The notes: generated from the sequence alone by a model not told the origin. DNA of 10,063 nt from Candidatus Pacearchaeota archaeon CG10_big_fil_rev_8_21_14_0_10_32_14 (GCA_002763085.1 PFCY01000066.1:1-10063); one strand, 5' to 3'; counted from the first letter of the stretch, positions 1 through 6,227 are shown. Translations and numbers: made by a program.

Positions 1-85
1 CTTATGGATTTAGAGACCTCGAATATTTTAAACTGAAGATACTGCAAAGCTGCCATTAAAATTGTTCAGGAATTGGAGAAGAGTC
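1..85 (+). mobile_element. Right end of an ISL3-like insertion sequence (partial, runs off the window start)
   Basis: The first 59 bases encode what looks like the extreme C-terminus of an ISL3-family transposase. About 25 bases after its stop, the strand ends in GGAGAAGAGTC; read inward from that point this is GACTCTTCTCC, close to the GGCTCTTC-type tips I recall for ISL3 inverted repeats. I therefore place the element boundary near base 85. The family normally makes 8-bp target duplications, so bases 86-93 would be one copy, but the left end is outside the window and this cannot be verified. Family and boundary are both inferences. Confidence 0.45.
3..59 (+). CDS. ISL3-family transposase, C-terminal fragment
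   Basis: This is the last 18 codons of a reading frame that enters from outside the window and ends at TAA (57-59). The peptide begins YGFRDLEYFKLKIL. An aromatic-Gly-Phe/Tyr-Arg-x-x-x-x-Phe pattern followed by a short helix is characteristic of the very end of ISL3 (IS204/IS1001/IS1165) transposases, just after the last catalytic residue. Only the tail is visible, so neither the DDE triad nor intactness can be judged. The probable inverted repeat starting straight after the stop fits the compact layout of an insertion sequence. Confidence 0.5.
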   Translation, partial: YGFRDLEYFKLKILQSCH

Positions 86-236
86 AAATAGATACCCTCT
101 GTGGGGGTGGATTGAATTAGAAAGAGAACATCTTTTAGAAAAATTTCCAAATATAAAAAAAACGTTAAGAGAAATGCCTCAAAAGAATTTGGAGTATTTC
201 TATGGAATTGTAGAAGAATACCAATCCCCAAATTAA
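86..236 (+). pseudogene. 3' remainder of an unidentified gene, probably cut by the insertion sequence
   Basis: The frame of base 60 is open through TAA at 234-236. From about base 87 it reads like protein: a Trp/Pro-containing start (RYPLWGWIELEREHLLEKF) followed by a charged helical stretch with LEYFYGIVEEY near the end. No ATG, GTG or TTG start lies in frame before this protein-like part, which suggests that the 5' part was displaced by the adjacent insertion sequence. I do not recognise the family. The reading frame could also be chance; length and composition alone support it only moderately. Confidence 0.3.
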
Positions 237-281
237 AATCTCAAACGCAAACAATAAAAACCCTAACTTTCTCTTGAATTT

Positions 282-1493
282 ATGGTTTTCATAAAAGATG
301 TGGTTGCGAGTGTGATACTTGATTCTAGAAAAGAAAAAACAATTCAGATTACAGTGATAACGACTGCTGGTAAATTTACTTCATCTGCTCCTCAAGGAAA
401 GTCGACAGGAAAATTTGAGGTAAAGACTTACAAAAAATCTATTGAAGAAGATATTAAATCATTAAAGAAAATGATGGAGTATTTGGGAGAGGATGATTTT
501 ACTGAGTTTGATGATCTGAAAAAAGTTGAAGATATACTTGCTGGACACACTGGAAGCAATACAGTTATAGCTTTTGAATATTCTTTACTGAAAGCAATTG
601 CTAAAGAAAATGGAAAAGAAGTTTGGGAAATTATTTATCCAGATAGCGATAAGAGTAAAATGAAATTTCCTCGTCTTGTTGGGAATTGTATTGGCGGGGG
701 AAAACATACAAGGGGCCTTGGCGAGAGAGAATTAAAACCCGAATTTCAAGAATTTTTATTAATTCCAGATTCTGAAAATGTCTTGAGCTCATGGAATGTT
801 AATAAAACTGCAAGAGCGAATGCAAATGTTATCTTAGGAAAAGTCGACGGGCTTTTCAAATCAAAACCTAACGATGAAAACGCCTGGCAAACTTCACTTG
901 ATAATAAAAGAGTTTTGGAAATTGTTGATGATATAAAAGAAGAGGTGATGGATGAGTTTTCAATAAAACTTGACTGCGGACTTGACGTCGCAGCATCATC
1001 TTTTTACAGTAGAAAAAAGTATAGATATGGAAATCCAAAATTCGACAGGACAATTGAAGAACAGATAGATTATCTTTCTAATTTAATAAAAAATTTTAGG
1101 ATATTTTATATTGAAGATCCATTTGATGAAGAAGACTTTGAAAGCTTTGCTGTTTTGCAAAAAAAATTCCCTAAAGCAATGATTGTCGGAGATGATTTGA
1201 CAGTTACAAATTCTAAGAGACTTGAAAAAGCGATAAAGATGAAATCTATAACTGGAATAATCGTTAAACCTAATCAATGCGGAAGTTTAATTGAAGTAAA
1301 GAGAGTCTGCGAGCTTGCTAAAAAAAATAACATAAAAATAATTTTTTCTCATAGAAGCGGCGAGACAACTGAGAATATTTTAGCGGATTTGGCTTTTGGA
1401 TTTGGGGCTGATTTTTTAAAATGTTCGATTGTTGGAAAAGAAAGAGAAGCTAAGATTGAACGTTTGATTGAGATAAGTAAGAAATTGAATTAA
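282..1493 (+). CDS. eno: Enolase (2-phosphoglycerate dehydratase), divergent archaeal form
   Basis: Enolase interconverts 2-phosphoglycerate and phosphoenolpyruvate in cytoplasmic glycolysis and gluconeogenesis. At 403 residues it is somewhat shorter than the usual 410-435. The expected active-site residues can be aligned by eye: the loop PQGKSTG with Ser41 (usually PSGASTG), His142 in GGKH, Glu157 in FQEF, Glu199 in NDEN (usually GDEGG), metal ligands Asp235 (LDVAAS), Glu278 (IEDP) and Asp304 (GDDLTVTN), Lys329 (KPNQ), His357-Arg358 (SHRSGET) and Lys380. The two mobile loops are therefore altered but their key residues remain, so I expect activity. Its position just before rpsB matches the archaeal eno-rpsB order. 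The ATG at 282 lacks a Shine-Dalgarno; a weak A/T-rich box around 253-260 would suit leaderless transcription. Its stop overlaps the convergent transpeptidase stop by 4 bases. Confidence 0.93.
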   Translation: MVFIKDVVASVILDSRKEKTIQITVITTAGKFTSSAPQGKSTGKFEVKTYKKSIEEDIKSLKKMMEYLGEDDFTEFDDLKKVEDILAGHTGSNTVIAFEYSLLKAIAKENGKEVWEIIYPDSDKSKMKFPRLVGNCIGGGKHTRGLGERELKPEFQEFLLIPDSENVLSSWNVNKTARANANVILGKVDGLFKSKPNDENAWQTSLDNKRVLEIVDDIKEEVMDEFSIKLDCGLDVAASSFYSRKKYRYGNPKFDRTIEEQIDYLSNLIKNFRIFYIEDPFDEEDFESFAVLQKKFPKAMIVGDDLTVTNSKRLEKAIKMKSITGIIVKPNQCGSLIEVKRVCELAKKNNIKIIFSHRSGETTENILADLAFGFGADFLKCSIVGKEREAKIERLIEISKKLN

Positions 1494-2209
1494 GAAATAG
1501 ATAATTTTATTGTTTTTTCTAATGGATAAATTTTTCCTCTTGAGTTTTTTTTAGGATCCTGGTGTGGAGTATAATATAGAAATGCAGGAAATAATTCGGC
1601 GGCGGTGTTTGGATGGAGTCTTATGCAACCGTGCGAAGCATATTTTCCAATGCTATCTGGAGAATTTGTCGAATGAATTCTTATATTTGAATCTCTTGAA
1701 ACAGAAAAGTCGTGATCGCCTTGTGCGTTTTCTCTTGAGAGTTCCGACATCCAAAGTCCGTAAGGATTATTTTTTCCAGGTCTTGAAGGTTTATTAGTAT
1801 CTGCCCAAGAGGGTGGATACCACCAAGGATTTTCTATTATTCTTCTAAGATAAAATTCTCCGGAAGGGGTTGAACGACCTTTTCTTCCAAGAGCAACTTC
1901 ATCTTCTAATAATAAAATTTGGTTAGATTTGTAAGTTTGAAAAACTCTTAAGAAAGGAATTTTTGATTTGTAAACTTCAATTGATAAATCCATTTCGTCA
2001 TCAATAAAATTTTGGGGAATTTTAAAACCATCTAGAGTATTGTGACGGGATAAATAATTGACAGCGGATGTGAGAGAATTTCCAAACAAATAGGTCGATG
2101 AATCTTCAATAATCATTGTTTGGATATCTTTTCGAGAAAATGTGTTTGCACTTGATGTTTGAAGAATCGATAATGCTATTGCTCCTAATAAAAAATCTCG
2201 TCTGTCCAT
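1490..2209 (-). CDS. Exported L,D-transpeptidase (YkuD domain), Tat-like signal
   Basis: YkuD-fold enzymes use an active-site Cys to form or exchange peptide bonds at D-amino-acid centres, classically cross-linking bacterial peptidoglycan outside the membrane. Of the 239 residues, about 76-239 form the YkuD domain: a substrate-side segment with TPSGEF (114-119) and NPWWYPP (127-133), then catalytic His179 and the signature SHGCIRLHP (192-200) with Cys195 and Arg197. The N-terminus MDRRDFLL plus a hydrophobic stretch ending near SSA (19-21) resembles a twin-arginine signal, so a folded exported enzyme is likely. Residues 25-75 match nothing I know. The gene sits in opposite orientation between eno and rpsB, which are normally neighbours, suggesting insertion or transfer. 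An archaeon without murein would need another substrate; the S66/racemase operon downstream hints at one (inference). Confidence 0.88.
   Translation of the reverse strand: MDRRDFLLGAIALSILQTSSANTFSRKDIQTMIIEDSSTYLFGNSLTSAVNYLSRHNTLDGFKIPQNFIDDEMDLSIEVYKSKIPFLRVFQTYKSNQILLLEDEVALGRKGRSTPSGEFYLRRIIENPWWYPPSWADTNKPSRPGKNNPYGLWMSELSRENAQGDHDFSVSRDSNIRIHSTNSPDSIGKYASHGCIRLHPNTAAELFPAFLYYTPHQDPKKNSRGKIYPLEKTIKLSIS
1513..1552 (+). terminator. T-rich terminator region downstream of eno
   Basis: Runs of six T (1513-1518) and eight T (1545-1552) follow the eno stop on the + strand. Archaeal RNA polymerase commonly stops at such T tracts without a hairpin. They lie within the 3' end of the convergent transpeptidase gene, so eno termination would occur inside that gene on the antisense side. 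Confidence 0.35.
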
Positions 2210-2228
2210 GAATTTATTTAGAGAAAGA

Positions 2229-2238
2229 TTTTATAAGG
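2229..2238 (-). promoter_or_regulatory. TATA box of the L,D-transpeptidase gene (leaderless)
   Basis: On the minus strand this reads CCTTATAAAA, centred about 25 bases before the ATG at 2209. That spacing puts the transcription start at or next to the start codon. There is no Shine-Dalgarno, which fits a leaderless archaeal mRNA. Confidence 0.6.
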
Positions 2239-2244
2239 ATTGTG

Positions 2245-2257
2245 TAATTTTTATGAC
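2245..2257. repeat. 13-bp direct repeat TAATTTTTATGAC, copy 1
   Basis: It is identical to the copy at 2295-2307, 50 bp apart start to start. It lies immediately upstream of the transpeptidase TATA box, where a BRE or an operator would sit. Read on the minus strand it contains ATAAAAAT, which could itself be a weak second TATA element. Confidence 0.5.
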
Positions 2258-2294
2258 GTGTGTAGCCTACAGACATATGTCACCGGGTCACACA

Positions 2295-2307
2295 TAATTT
2301 TTATGAC
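2295..2307. repeat. 13-bp direct repeat TAATTTTTATGAC, copy 2
   Basis: This is the second exact copy, about 60-70 bp upstream of the transpeptidase TATA box and about 85 bp before the rpsB TATA box. Between the two copies lie a short imperfect palindrome (GTAGCCTAC, 2262-2270) and a GTCAC pair (2280-2284 and 2288-2292). An operator pair in the divergent intergenic region is possible but unproven. Confidence 0.5.
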
Positions 2308-2390
2308 AGAAACACTTAAAAACTAGGATTTATGAGAGATTATATTATCACGTACTGGCTGAAACAAACCCAGACACACCCGTGAACTTA

Positions 2391-2399
2391 TTATAAAAG
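2391..2399 (+). promoter_or_regulatory. TATA box of rpsB
   Basis: TTATAAAAG is a strong archaeal TATA match. The usual 24-27 base spacing predicts initiation near 2419-2422, giving an mRNA leader of about 50 bases before the ATG at 2472. Confidence 0.55.
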
Positions 2400-2418
2400 C
2401 GATTACGCAAACGACAAG

Positions 2419-2440
2419 TACATCAATATGCTTTGATGTA
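2419..2440 (+). promoter_or_regulatory. Hairpin at the 5' end of the rpsB leader
   Basis: TACATCAA and TTGATGTA form a perfect 8-bp stem closing the 6-base loop TATGCT. The stem begins where transcription is predicted to start. It is followed by about 31 unpaired or weakly paired bases containing the palindrome CTCGCGAG (2451-2458) and then the start codon; no Shine-Dalgarno is present. It could be a protein-binding leader, as is common for ribosomal protein mRNAs, or an mRNA-stabilising cap hairpin. Confidence 0.45.
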
Positions 2441-2471
2441 ACATCTACGCCTCGCGAGATTTGAAAATACA

Positions 2472-3365
2472 ATGGCAAATAAAAAAGCAATTGACGAAGT
2501 CGATGGAGAAGCTGTAAAATTAGACGAAGTTCCAAGTGAAGAAGAGACTCCTGTAAAAGCTGAGAAGAAATCTAAGAAAACGAAAAATGAAAAGGTTGAA
2601 GATGGCTTACTTTCTTTGGAAAAGAAAGTTTCCCAGGAAATCAAAGAAACTAAGAAAGAAGAAAAAACACTTGCTGAAAAAAAGAAAACGCTTCTTGAAA
2701 AAGTAAAAAGGCTTAAAGAAAAAGTTTCTGGTGAAAGTGTATCTTCTGAAGAGCTTAAAGAAAAAGTTAAAGAAAAGAAAAAAGATCCTCTGCTTCCTCT
2801 TGATGATTATGTTAAATCTGGAATTTATCTTGGAACAAAAGTCGTTACTCCTGATATGAGACCTTACGTCTATAGAAGAAGGGCCGACGGTCTTGCGATT
2901 TTCAATACAGATTTGATTGATGATTTTCTTAAAGAAGGGATTGTATATCTATCACAGTTTGAATCTAAAAATATAATTTTAGTTTGTAAAAGACAAGCAG
3001 GATGGAAAGCTGCAAAGATGTTTGGAGAATATACTGGAATAAGAGTTTTTGCAAAAAAATATCCTGCGGGGATCTTAACTAATACTGATCTGCCAGACTT
3101 CTTTGAAAATGAACTTACAATCATCACGGACGCATGGCTTGATAAAAATGCACTTGCTGATACTCTAAAGGTTCATAAAAAAGTTTTGATGATCTGTGAT
3201 ACTAATAACTTTAGCAAAGGAACAGATAAAATTGTAATTGGAAATAATAAAAGCGCAAAAAGTTTAGGATTAATTTTCTATTTACTTGCAAGAGGATATT
3301 GCAAGACGAAAAAACCCGAAGTAGTCGACCATATCCCTGAACTTGATGATTGGATGGATGAATAG
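2472..3365 (+). CDS. rpsB: Small-subunit ribosomal protein uS2 with a long charged N-terminal extension
   Basis: This is the archaeal/eukaryotic-type uS2 of the 30S subunit. The conserved core runs from about residue 107 to 280: LDDYVKSGIYLGTKVVTPDM, RRADGLAIFNTD (136-147), the PAGILTN stretch (198-204) that corresponds to the family PGTLTNP motif, the ITDAW and ICDTNNF strands (218-222, 241-247), and NNKSAKSLGLIFYLLAR (258-274). Archaeal uS2 is usually about 200-230 residues; here 297, because residues 1-106 form a Lys/Glu-rich, largely helical extension with coiled-coil-like stretches around 45-105. The start at 2472 follows a clear promoter and leader, and the extension has no internal Met that would make a better start. 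eno lies upstream, as is usual in archaea. The stop is TAG. Confidence 0.95.
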   Translation: MANKKAIDEVDGEAVKLDEVPSEEETPVKAEKKSKKTKNEKVEDGLLSLEKKVSQEIKETKKEEKTLAEKKKTLLEKVKRLKEKVSGESVSSEELKEKVKEKKKDPLLPLDDYVKSGIYLGTKVVTPDMRPYVYRRRADGLAIFNTDLIDDFLKEGIVYLSQFESKNIILVCKRQAGWKAAKMFGEYTGIRVFAKKYPAGILTNTDLPDFFENELTIITDAWLDKNALADTLKVHKKVLMICDTNNFSKGTDKIVIGNNKSAKSLGLIFYLLARGYCKTKKPEVVDHIPELDDWMDE

Positions 3366-3409
3366 TGAGACTTAATTTTGTTATGACTATCCACTAAAGA
3401 CAATTACCG

Positions 3410-3415
3410 TTTTTT
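3410..3415 (+). terminator. T-tract terminator after rpsB
   Basis: Six T lie 45 bases after the rpsB stop and just before the TATA box of the next operon, with no strong hairpin in front. This fits the simple oligo-T termination of archaea and separates the ribosomal gene from the racemase operon. Confidence 0.4.
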
Positions 3416-3424
3416 ACATAAATC

Positions 3425-3432
3425 TTTATAAA
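3425..3432 (+). promoter_or_regulatory. TATA box of the racemase/ATP-grasp/S66 operon
   Basis: The palindromic box TTTATAAA predicts initiation near 3453-3457. That leaves a leader of roughly 28 bases to the ATG at 3483, or about 41 to the ATG at 3496. No other convincing promoter is seen before 7089, so one transcript for the four genes is likely. Confidence 0.6.
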
Positions 3433-3473
3433 GTAAAATCTAAATTTAATAAAATTAAACTAAACTACCGTAA

Positions 3474-3480
3474 GAGGTGA
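3474..3480 (+). promoter_or_regulatory. Strong Shine-Dalgarno GAGGTGA that points to an ATG at 3483
   Basis: The seven bases match the complement of the archaeal 16S rRNA 3' end. They are correctly placed for ATG 3483 (5 bases between GAGG and ATG) but 18 bases too far for ATG 3496, which is the first ATG in the racemase frame. This conflict suggests that the true start is 3483 and that the frame is shifted inside the A7 run at 3511-3517. Confidence 0.55.
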
Positions 3481-3495
3481 CTATGGACGATTCAG

Positions 3496-4323
3496 ATGAT
3501 CCCGATATCGAAAAAAATATTCAATGTAGAGAATCATATTGCAAGAGAAAGGCTTATAGGAGTCGTGGGCGGAGTCGGACCAGAGGCGTCGAATAAATTT
3601 TGTGAATTCTTAATTAAAAACAAGCGTGCAGGTTCTGATCAAGATCACCTCTTATTTTTGCATTATTGCAATCCGAAAATTCCCGATAGAACAGAATTTA
3701 TTTTGGGTAAGGGTGAAGATCCGAGACCAGAAATCATAAGAACATGTAAAATACTTCAGGAGGCTGGTTCAAGTTTTTTAGTCATACCTTGTAATACTGC
3801 TCATGCTTTTTTAAAAGACATCCAAGAGTCGGTAGATATTCCCATTGTTGATATGACTAAAGTTTTGGTAAAAAAAGTATTAGAAGAATTTCCTCCAATT
3901 TCTAAAGTTGGAATACTCGCTACAACAGGAAGTATTAAAGCAGGAATTTATCAAGCATATTTTGAAAATGTAGGAGTGAAAACATTATTGCCTTCAAAAA
4001 AGGATCAGGAAGAACTTGTTATGAAAGCAGTTTATGGTATCAATGGAATCAAGGCAGGGAATAAAACTGCTCCAAAAAAACTTCTCATAAAAGCCGCCCA
4101 AAAATTGATAGATCAGGGAGCTGAAGCATTGGTTTTGGGCTGCACAGAAATTCCTCTCATCTTAAAGAAAAAAGATTTAGGGGTTAAATTATTTGACCCC
4201 ATGGAACTTGTGGCTCAAGAGGTCATTGAATACTTGGAGCAGGAACCAATAGAAATGATTACCATCACTTATGAACTCACTAGAGAGAATATCTTCCAAG
4301 ATAAAGAGGTAATCAAAACATGA
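3496..4323 (+). CDS. Aspartate/glutamate-type amino acid racemase
   Basis: This is a cofactor-independent two-cysteine racemase that interconverts L- and D-amino acids, most often Asp or Glu. Seen in the sequence: the first-strand motif GVVGGVGPEAS (22-32), NPKIPDRTEFIL (59-70), catalytic Cys99 in IPCNTAH and catalytic Cys216 in LGCTEIPLI. Core length is normal; about 25 extra residues follow at the C-terminus. The LGCTE form and the N-terminal GGxGPEA pattern favour the aspartate racemase branch over MurI, but the substrate is not settled. The first in-frame ATG (3496) lacks a ribosome site, whereas an out-of-frame ATG at 3483 has an excellent one. Removing one A from the run at 3511-3517 would join them into a 279-residue protein starting MDDSDDPDIEKIF. 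Its stop overlaps the next start as ATGA, so the genes are translationally coupled. Confidence 0.9.
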   Translation: MIPISKKIFNVENHIARERLIGVVGGVGPEASNKFCEFLIKNKRAGSDQDHLLFLHYCNPKIPDRTEFILGKGEDPRPEIIRTCKILQEAGSSFLVIPCNTAHAFLKDIQESVDIPIVDMTKVLVKKVLEEFPPISKVGILATTGSIKAGIYQAYFENVGVKTLLPSKKDQEELVMKAVYGINGIKAGNKTAPKKLLIKAAQKLIDQGAEALVLGCTEIPLILKKKDLGVKLFDPMELVAQEVIEYLEQEPIEMITITYELTRENIFQDKEVIKT

Positions 4324-5255
4324 GAATAGATATTTTACATCACGATCTCGAACCTACTGAAAAAGCGTTAAGAGAGCTTCTTGATGAAAAAGGAATTGGA
4401 GGAAAACTCGTAGACGTTAGAGATGTAAGATTAAATGATTTTTCTATGACTGATTTAGTCTTGAATAGAGTTTATGCTAGTGTAGGAAATAGAGATTATG
4501 CGAGTATAACTAGAACGTTAGAATTATTAAAAGAACTCGAAGAGGGGGGGATACCCTGTTTGAATTCATATGAAACTTCGGTTTTCGATTATAATAAATG
4601 GGATAGTTATAACGTAATGAAGAGTGAAGGAATTTCTACTCCGGAAACAATGTTTGTAAATTCTAAAAATGGTCTGGATGACTTTTGCAAAACTGTTCTC
4701 TTTGAATTTCCGGTAATTGTTAAAAGAAATACGGGAGGTAGAGGTAAAGACATATCAAAAGTAGATTCATACTTGCAATTAATCCAAGATTTGGAAGCGA
4801 AGTTTAATTTAGCAGATCGAGAAAGATATGAAGGGGGATTTGTCGTTCAAGAATTTATTCGATCAAACAGAAATCACGATTGCAGGATCGGAATTGTAAA
4901 CGGGGAGTTTGCGTTTTCCTTTAAGAGAAGCCTTATTTCTCTTAGAGATGGAGACGAACCTTGGCTTGCTTCGGTAAGTATGGGCTCTGATTTTGGATTT
5001 TATGAAGTCTCGCAAGACGAAATTAATTTGGCACTTAGAGCAAGTCGAAGCATTGGGGCAAAATTCAATGAAATTGATATGATGTTTGAAAAAGAGGGTC
5101 CGTGTATCATTGAACATAACCCTACACCCCAATATATTCTTAGCGACTTAGAAGAGCAAAAGAGGATAAAGACATTTGTAGATACGACGACAGCATATCT
5201 TCTTGAGGGGGATAAAAAATTATACGATAAGACTAAAACTCCCGTGGATAAATAA
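4320..5255 (+). CDS. RimK-like ATP-grasp carboxylate-amine ligase
   Basis: ATP-grasp ligases activate a carboxylate as acyl-phosphate and join it to an amine. Of the 311 residues, about 1-90 form the N-terminal domain, with NKWDSYNVMKSEGISTP (92-108) leading into the central domain as in RimK/LysX proteins. Lys135 (VIVKRN) and the glycine-rich loop GGRGKD (139-144) bind ATP phosphates; QEF (177-179) gives the hinge acid; DCRIGIVNGEF (187-197) is the RimK-type strand; Asp253 (EIDMMF), Glu265 and Asn267 (EHNPTP) are metal ligands. All expected residues are present, so it should be active. The last motif usually reads E-x-N-x-x-P, which is kept. The acceptor cannot be read from sequence; candidates are a D-amino acid made by the coupled racemase, a growing peptide, or a protein C-terminus. 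Confidence 0.85.
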   Translation: MRIDILHHDLEPTEKALRELLDEKGIGGKLVDVRDVRLNDFSMTDLVLNRVYASVGNRDYASITRTLELLKELEEGGIPCLNSYETSVFDYNKWDSYNVMKSEGISTPETMFVNSKNGLDDFCKTVLFEFPVIVKRNTGGRGKDISKVDSYLQLIQDLEAKFNLADRERYEGGFVVQEFIRSNRNHDCRIGIVNGEFAFSFKRSLISLRDGDEPWLASVSMGSDFGFYEVSQDEINLALRASRSIGAKFNEIDMMFEKEGPCIIEHNPTPQYILSDLEEQKRIKTFVDTTTAYLLEGDKKLYDKTKTPVDK

Positions 5256-5276
5256 TCATTCAGAAACAATATAAAA

Positions 5277-6227
5277 ATGGATTTAAAATCAATACTCAGC
5301 GAATGGAAAATTCAAGAATCGATTGGAGAGAATACCCCTTTTCTTGAGTATAAACATGTTCCTTTTCTCGAGGTATTTGGAAGAGATAATATGGGATTTG
5401 TCACTTCGGTGGATGTAATAAAAGAATCCAGAACCGGAGAAAGAGCAAGAGTATACAAGATGAATGAGAAATGTGTTTTTTATCCAACCGATTTGAGAGG
5501 AATTGAAACAAAATTAGTTTTTGCTGAAGAATTTGATCTCGATAAGGTAGATATTTTTTCTAGAGAAGATTTGATTGAGATCTATAATCATCTCGAATTA
5601 TTACAAAGAAAGGGAGATATTGGTCTCATTGTAAACTCAAAGAAATCTGCTTTATATGAAGATAAATTATCTTTTATTGAGTTCAGAGAAAAAGGATTTC
5701 CGATGATCAACACCTATCACTTTGATAGTTTTTCTGAACTTGAAAGATTTTTAGGGGGGCGTGATGGAAATTTTTTATTAAAACATCGATTTGGACTTGA
5801 TGGGAGAATGATTTATAGAGGAGATAAGAACTATTTACTTTCATTAAAAGATATTCCCATTGACAAGTACATCCTTCAACCTGAACTTAAGATTGCCAGT
5901 GAGAAAAGAATGATCTTCTTTGGAGATGATTTAATTGCGTCAAGAATTATTCTCGATAGAACAAGGCCCTGGGAAACAAAAGGAGAAAGAAGACATGAAA
6001 CATTGTCCTATCGTCCCACCAAAAAGGAAAAGGATCTTGCTCGGAGATTTTTTAAGTATGTTGATGGAACTGTGGGTTGTGTAGATACTATTCAGTTATA
6101 TGATGGGAGAGAATATATTTTAGAGTTTAATGGAACAGCAACGGGATATGGATCAAGTGATGGTTATGTTTATGATTGTAATGGGGAAGTTGCCGAAAGA
6201 TTACGGGATATGATTCATCATGGTTAA
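5277..6227 (+). CDS. Second, divergent ATP-grasp-fold protein
   Basis: It starts 21 bases after the first ligase and is only remotely like it. ATP-grasp traits are concentrated in the C-terminal half: FLLKHRFGLDGR (166-177) with Lys169 and a short glycine loop, YILQPEL (198-204) as hinge, RMIFFGDDLIASRI (211-224) as the strand that carries Arg211, Asp270 in CVDTIQL, and Glu283/Asn285 in EFNGTATGYG as metal ligands. IEFREKGFPMINTYHF (134-149) matches the linker before the ATP site. The first roughly 95 residues (with GFVTSVDVIKESRTGERARVY, 40-60, in their centre) are not a domain I know. A paired ligase for the second peptide bond is the simplest reading; an editing or inactive partner is possible. 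Its stop lies 8 bases inside the S66 gene. Confidence 0.7.
   Translation: MDLKSILSEWKIQESIGENTPFLEYKHVPFLEVFGRDNMGFVTSVDVIKESRTGERARVYKMNEKCVFYPTDLRGIETKLVFAEEFDLDKVDIFSREDLIEIYNHLELLQRKGDIGLIVNSKKSALYEDKLSFIEFREKGFPMINTYHFDSFSELERFLGGRDGNFLLKHRFGLDGRMIYRGDKNYLLSLKDIPIDKYILQPELKIASEKRMIFFGDDLIASRIILDRTRPWETKGERRHETLSYRPTKKEKDLARRFFKYVDGTVGCVDTIQLYDGREYILEFNGTATGYGSSDGYVYDCNGEVAERLRDMIHHG

Noticed and set aside
1564..1797. A 77-codon frame on the + strand opposite the transpeptidase
   Set aside because: It is antisense to a well-supported gene, covers its catalytic motif, and has no ribosome site or recognisable protein features.
2254..2298. A 14-codon frame (MTCVAYRHMSPGHT) between the transpeptidase and rpsB
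   Set aside because: It has no ribosome site or promoter at suitable spacing, and such a short frame is expected by chance.
2300..2470. A tRNA or box C/D guide RNA in the rpsB upstream region
   Set aside because: There is no T-loop (GGTTCRA), no cloverleaf pairing, and no properly spaced C and D boxes; the one clear hairpin belongs to the rpsB leader.
2323..2644. Two minus-strand frames overlapping the rpsB promoter and N-terminal extension
   Set aside because: They are low-complexity Ser/Phe/Leu-rich shadows of the Lys/Glu-rich rpsB start, without their own promoter.
3483..3596. A 37-codon reading frame with a strong ribosome site, as a separate small gene or leader peptide
   Set aside because: After about 11 codons it becomes an Arg/Ser/Lys-rich shadow of the racemase frame, so a frame shift in the A7 run explains it better than a separate gene.
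4320..6227. The two ATP-grasp proteins as a lysine/arginine LysX-type pathway or as S6 glutamylation
   Set aside because: No amino-group carrier protein, ArgB/ArgC-like genes or S6 gene are nearby, and the racemase and S66 neighbours point to D-amino-acid peptides; kept only as an alternative.
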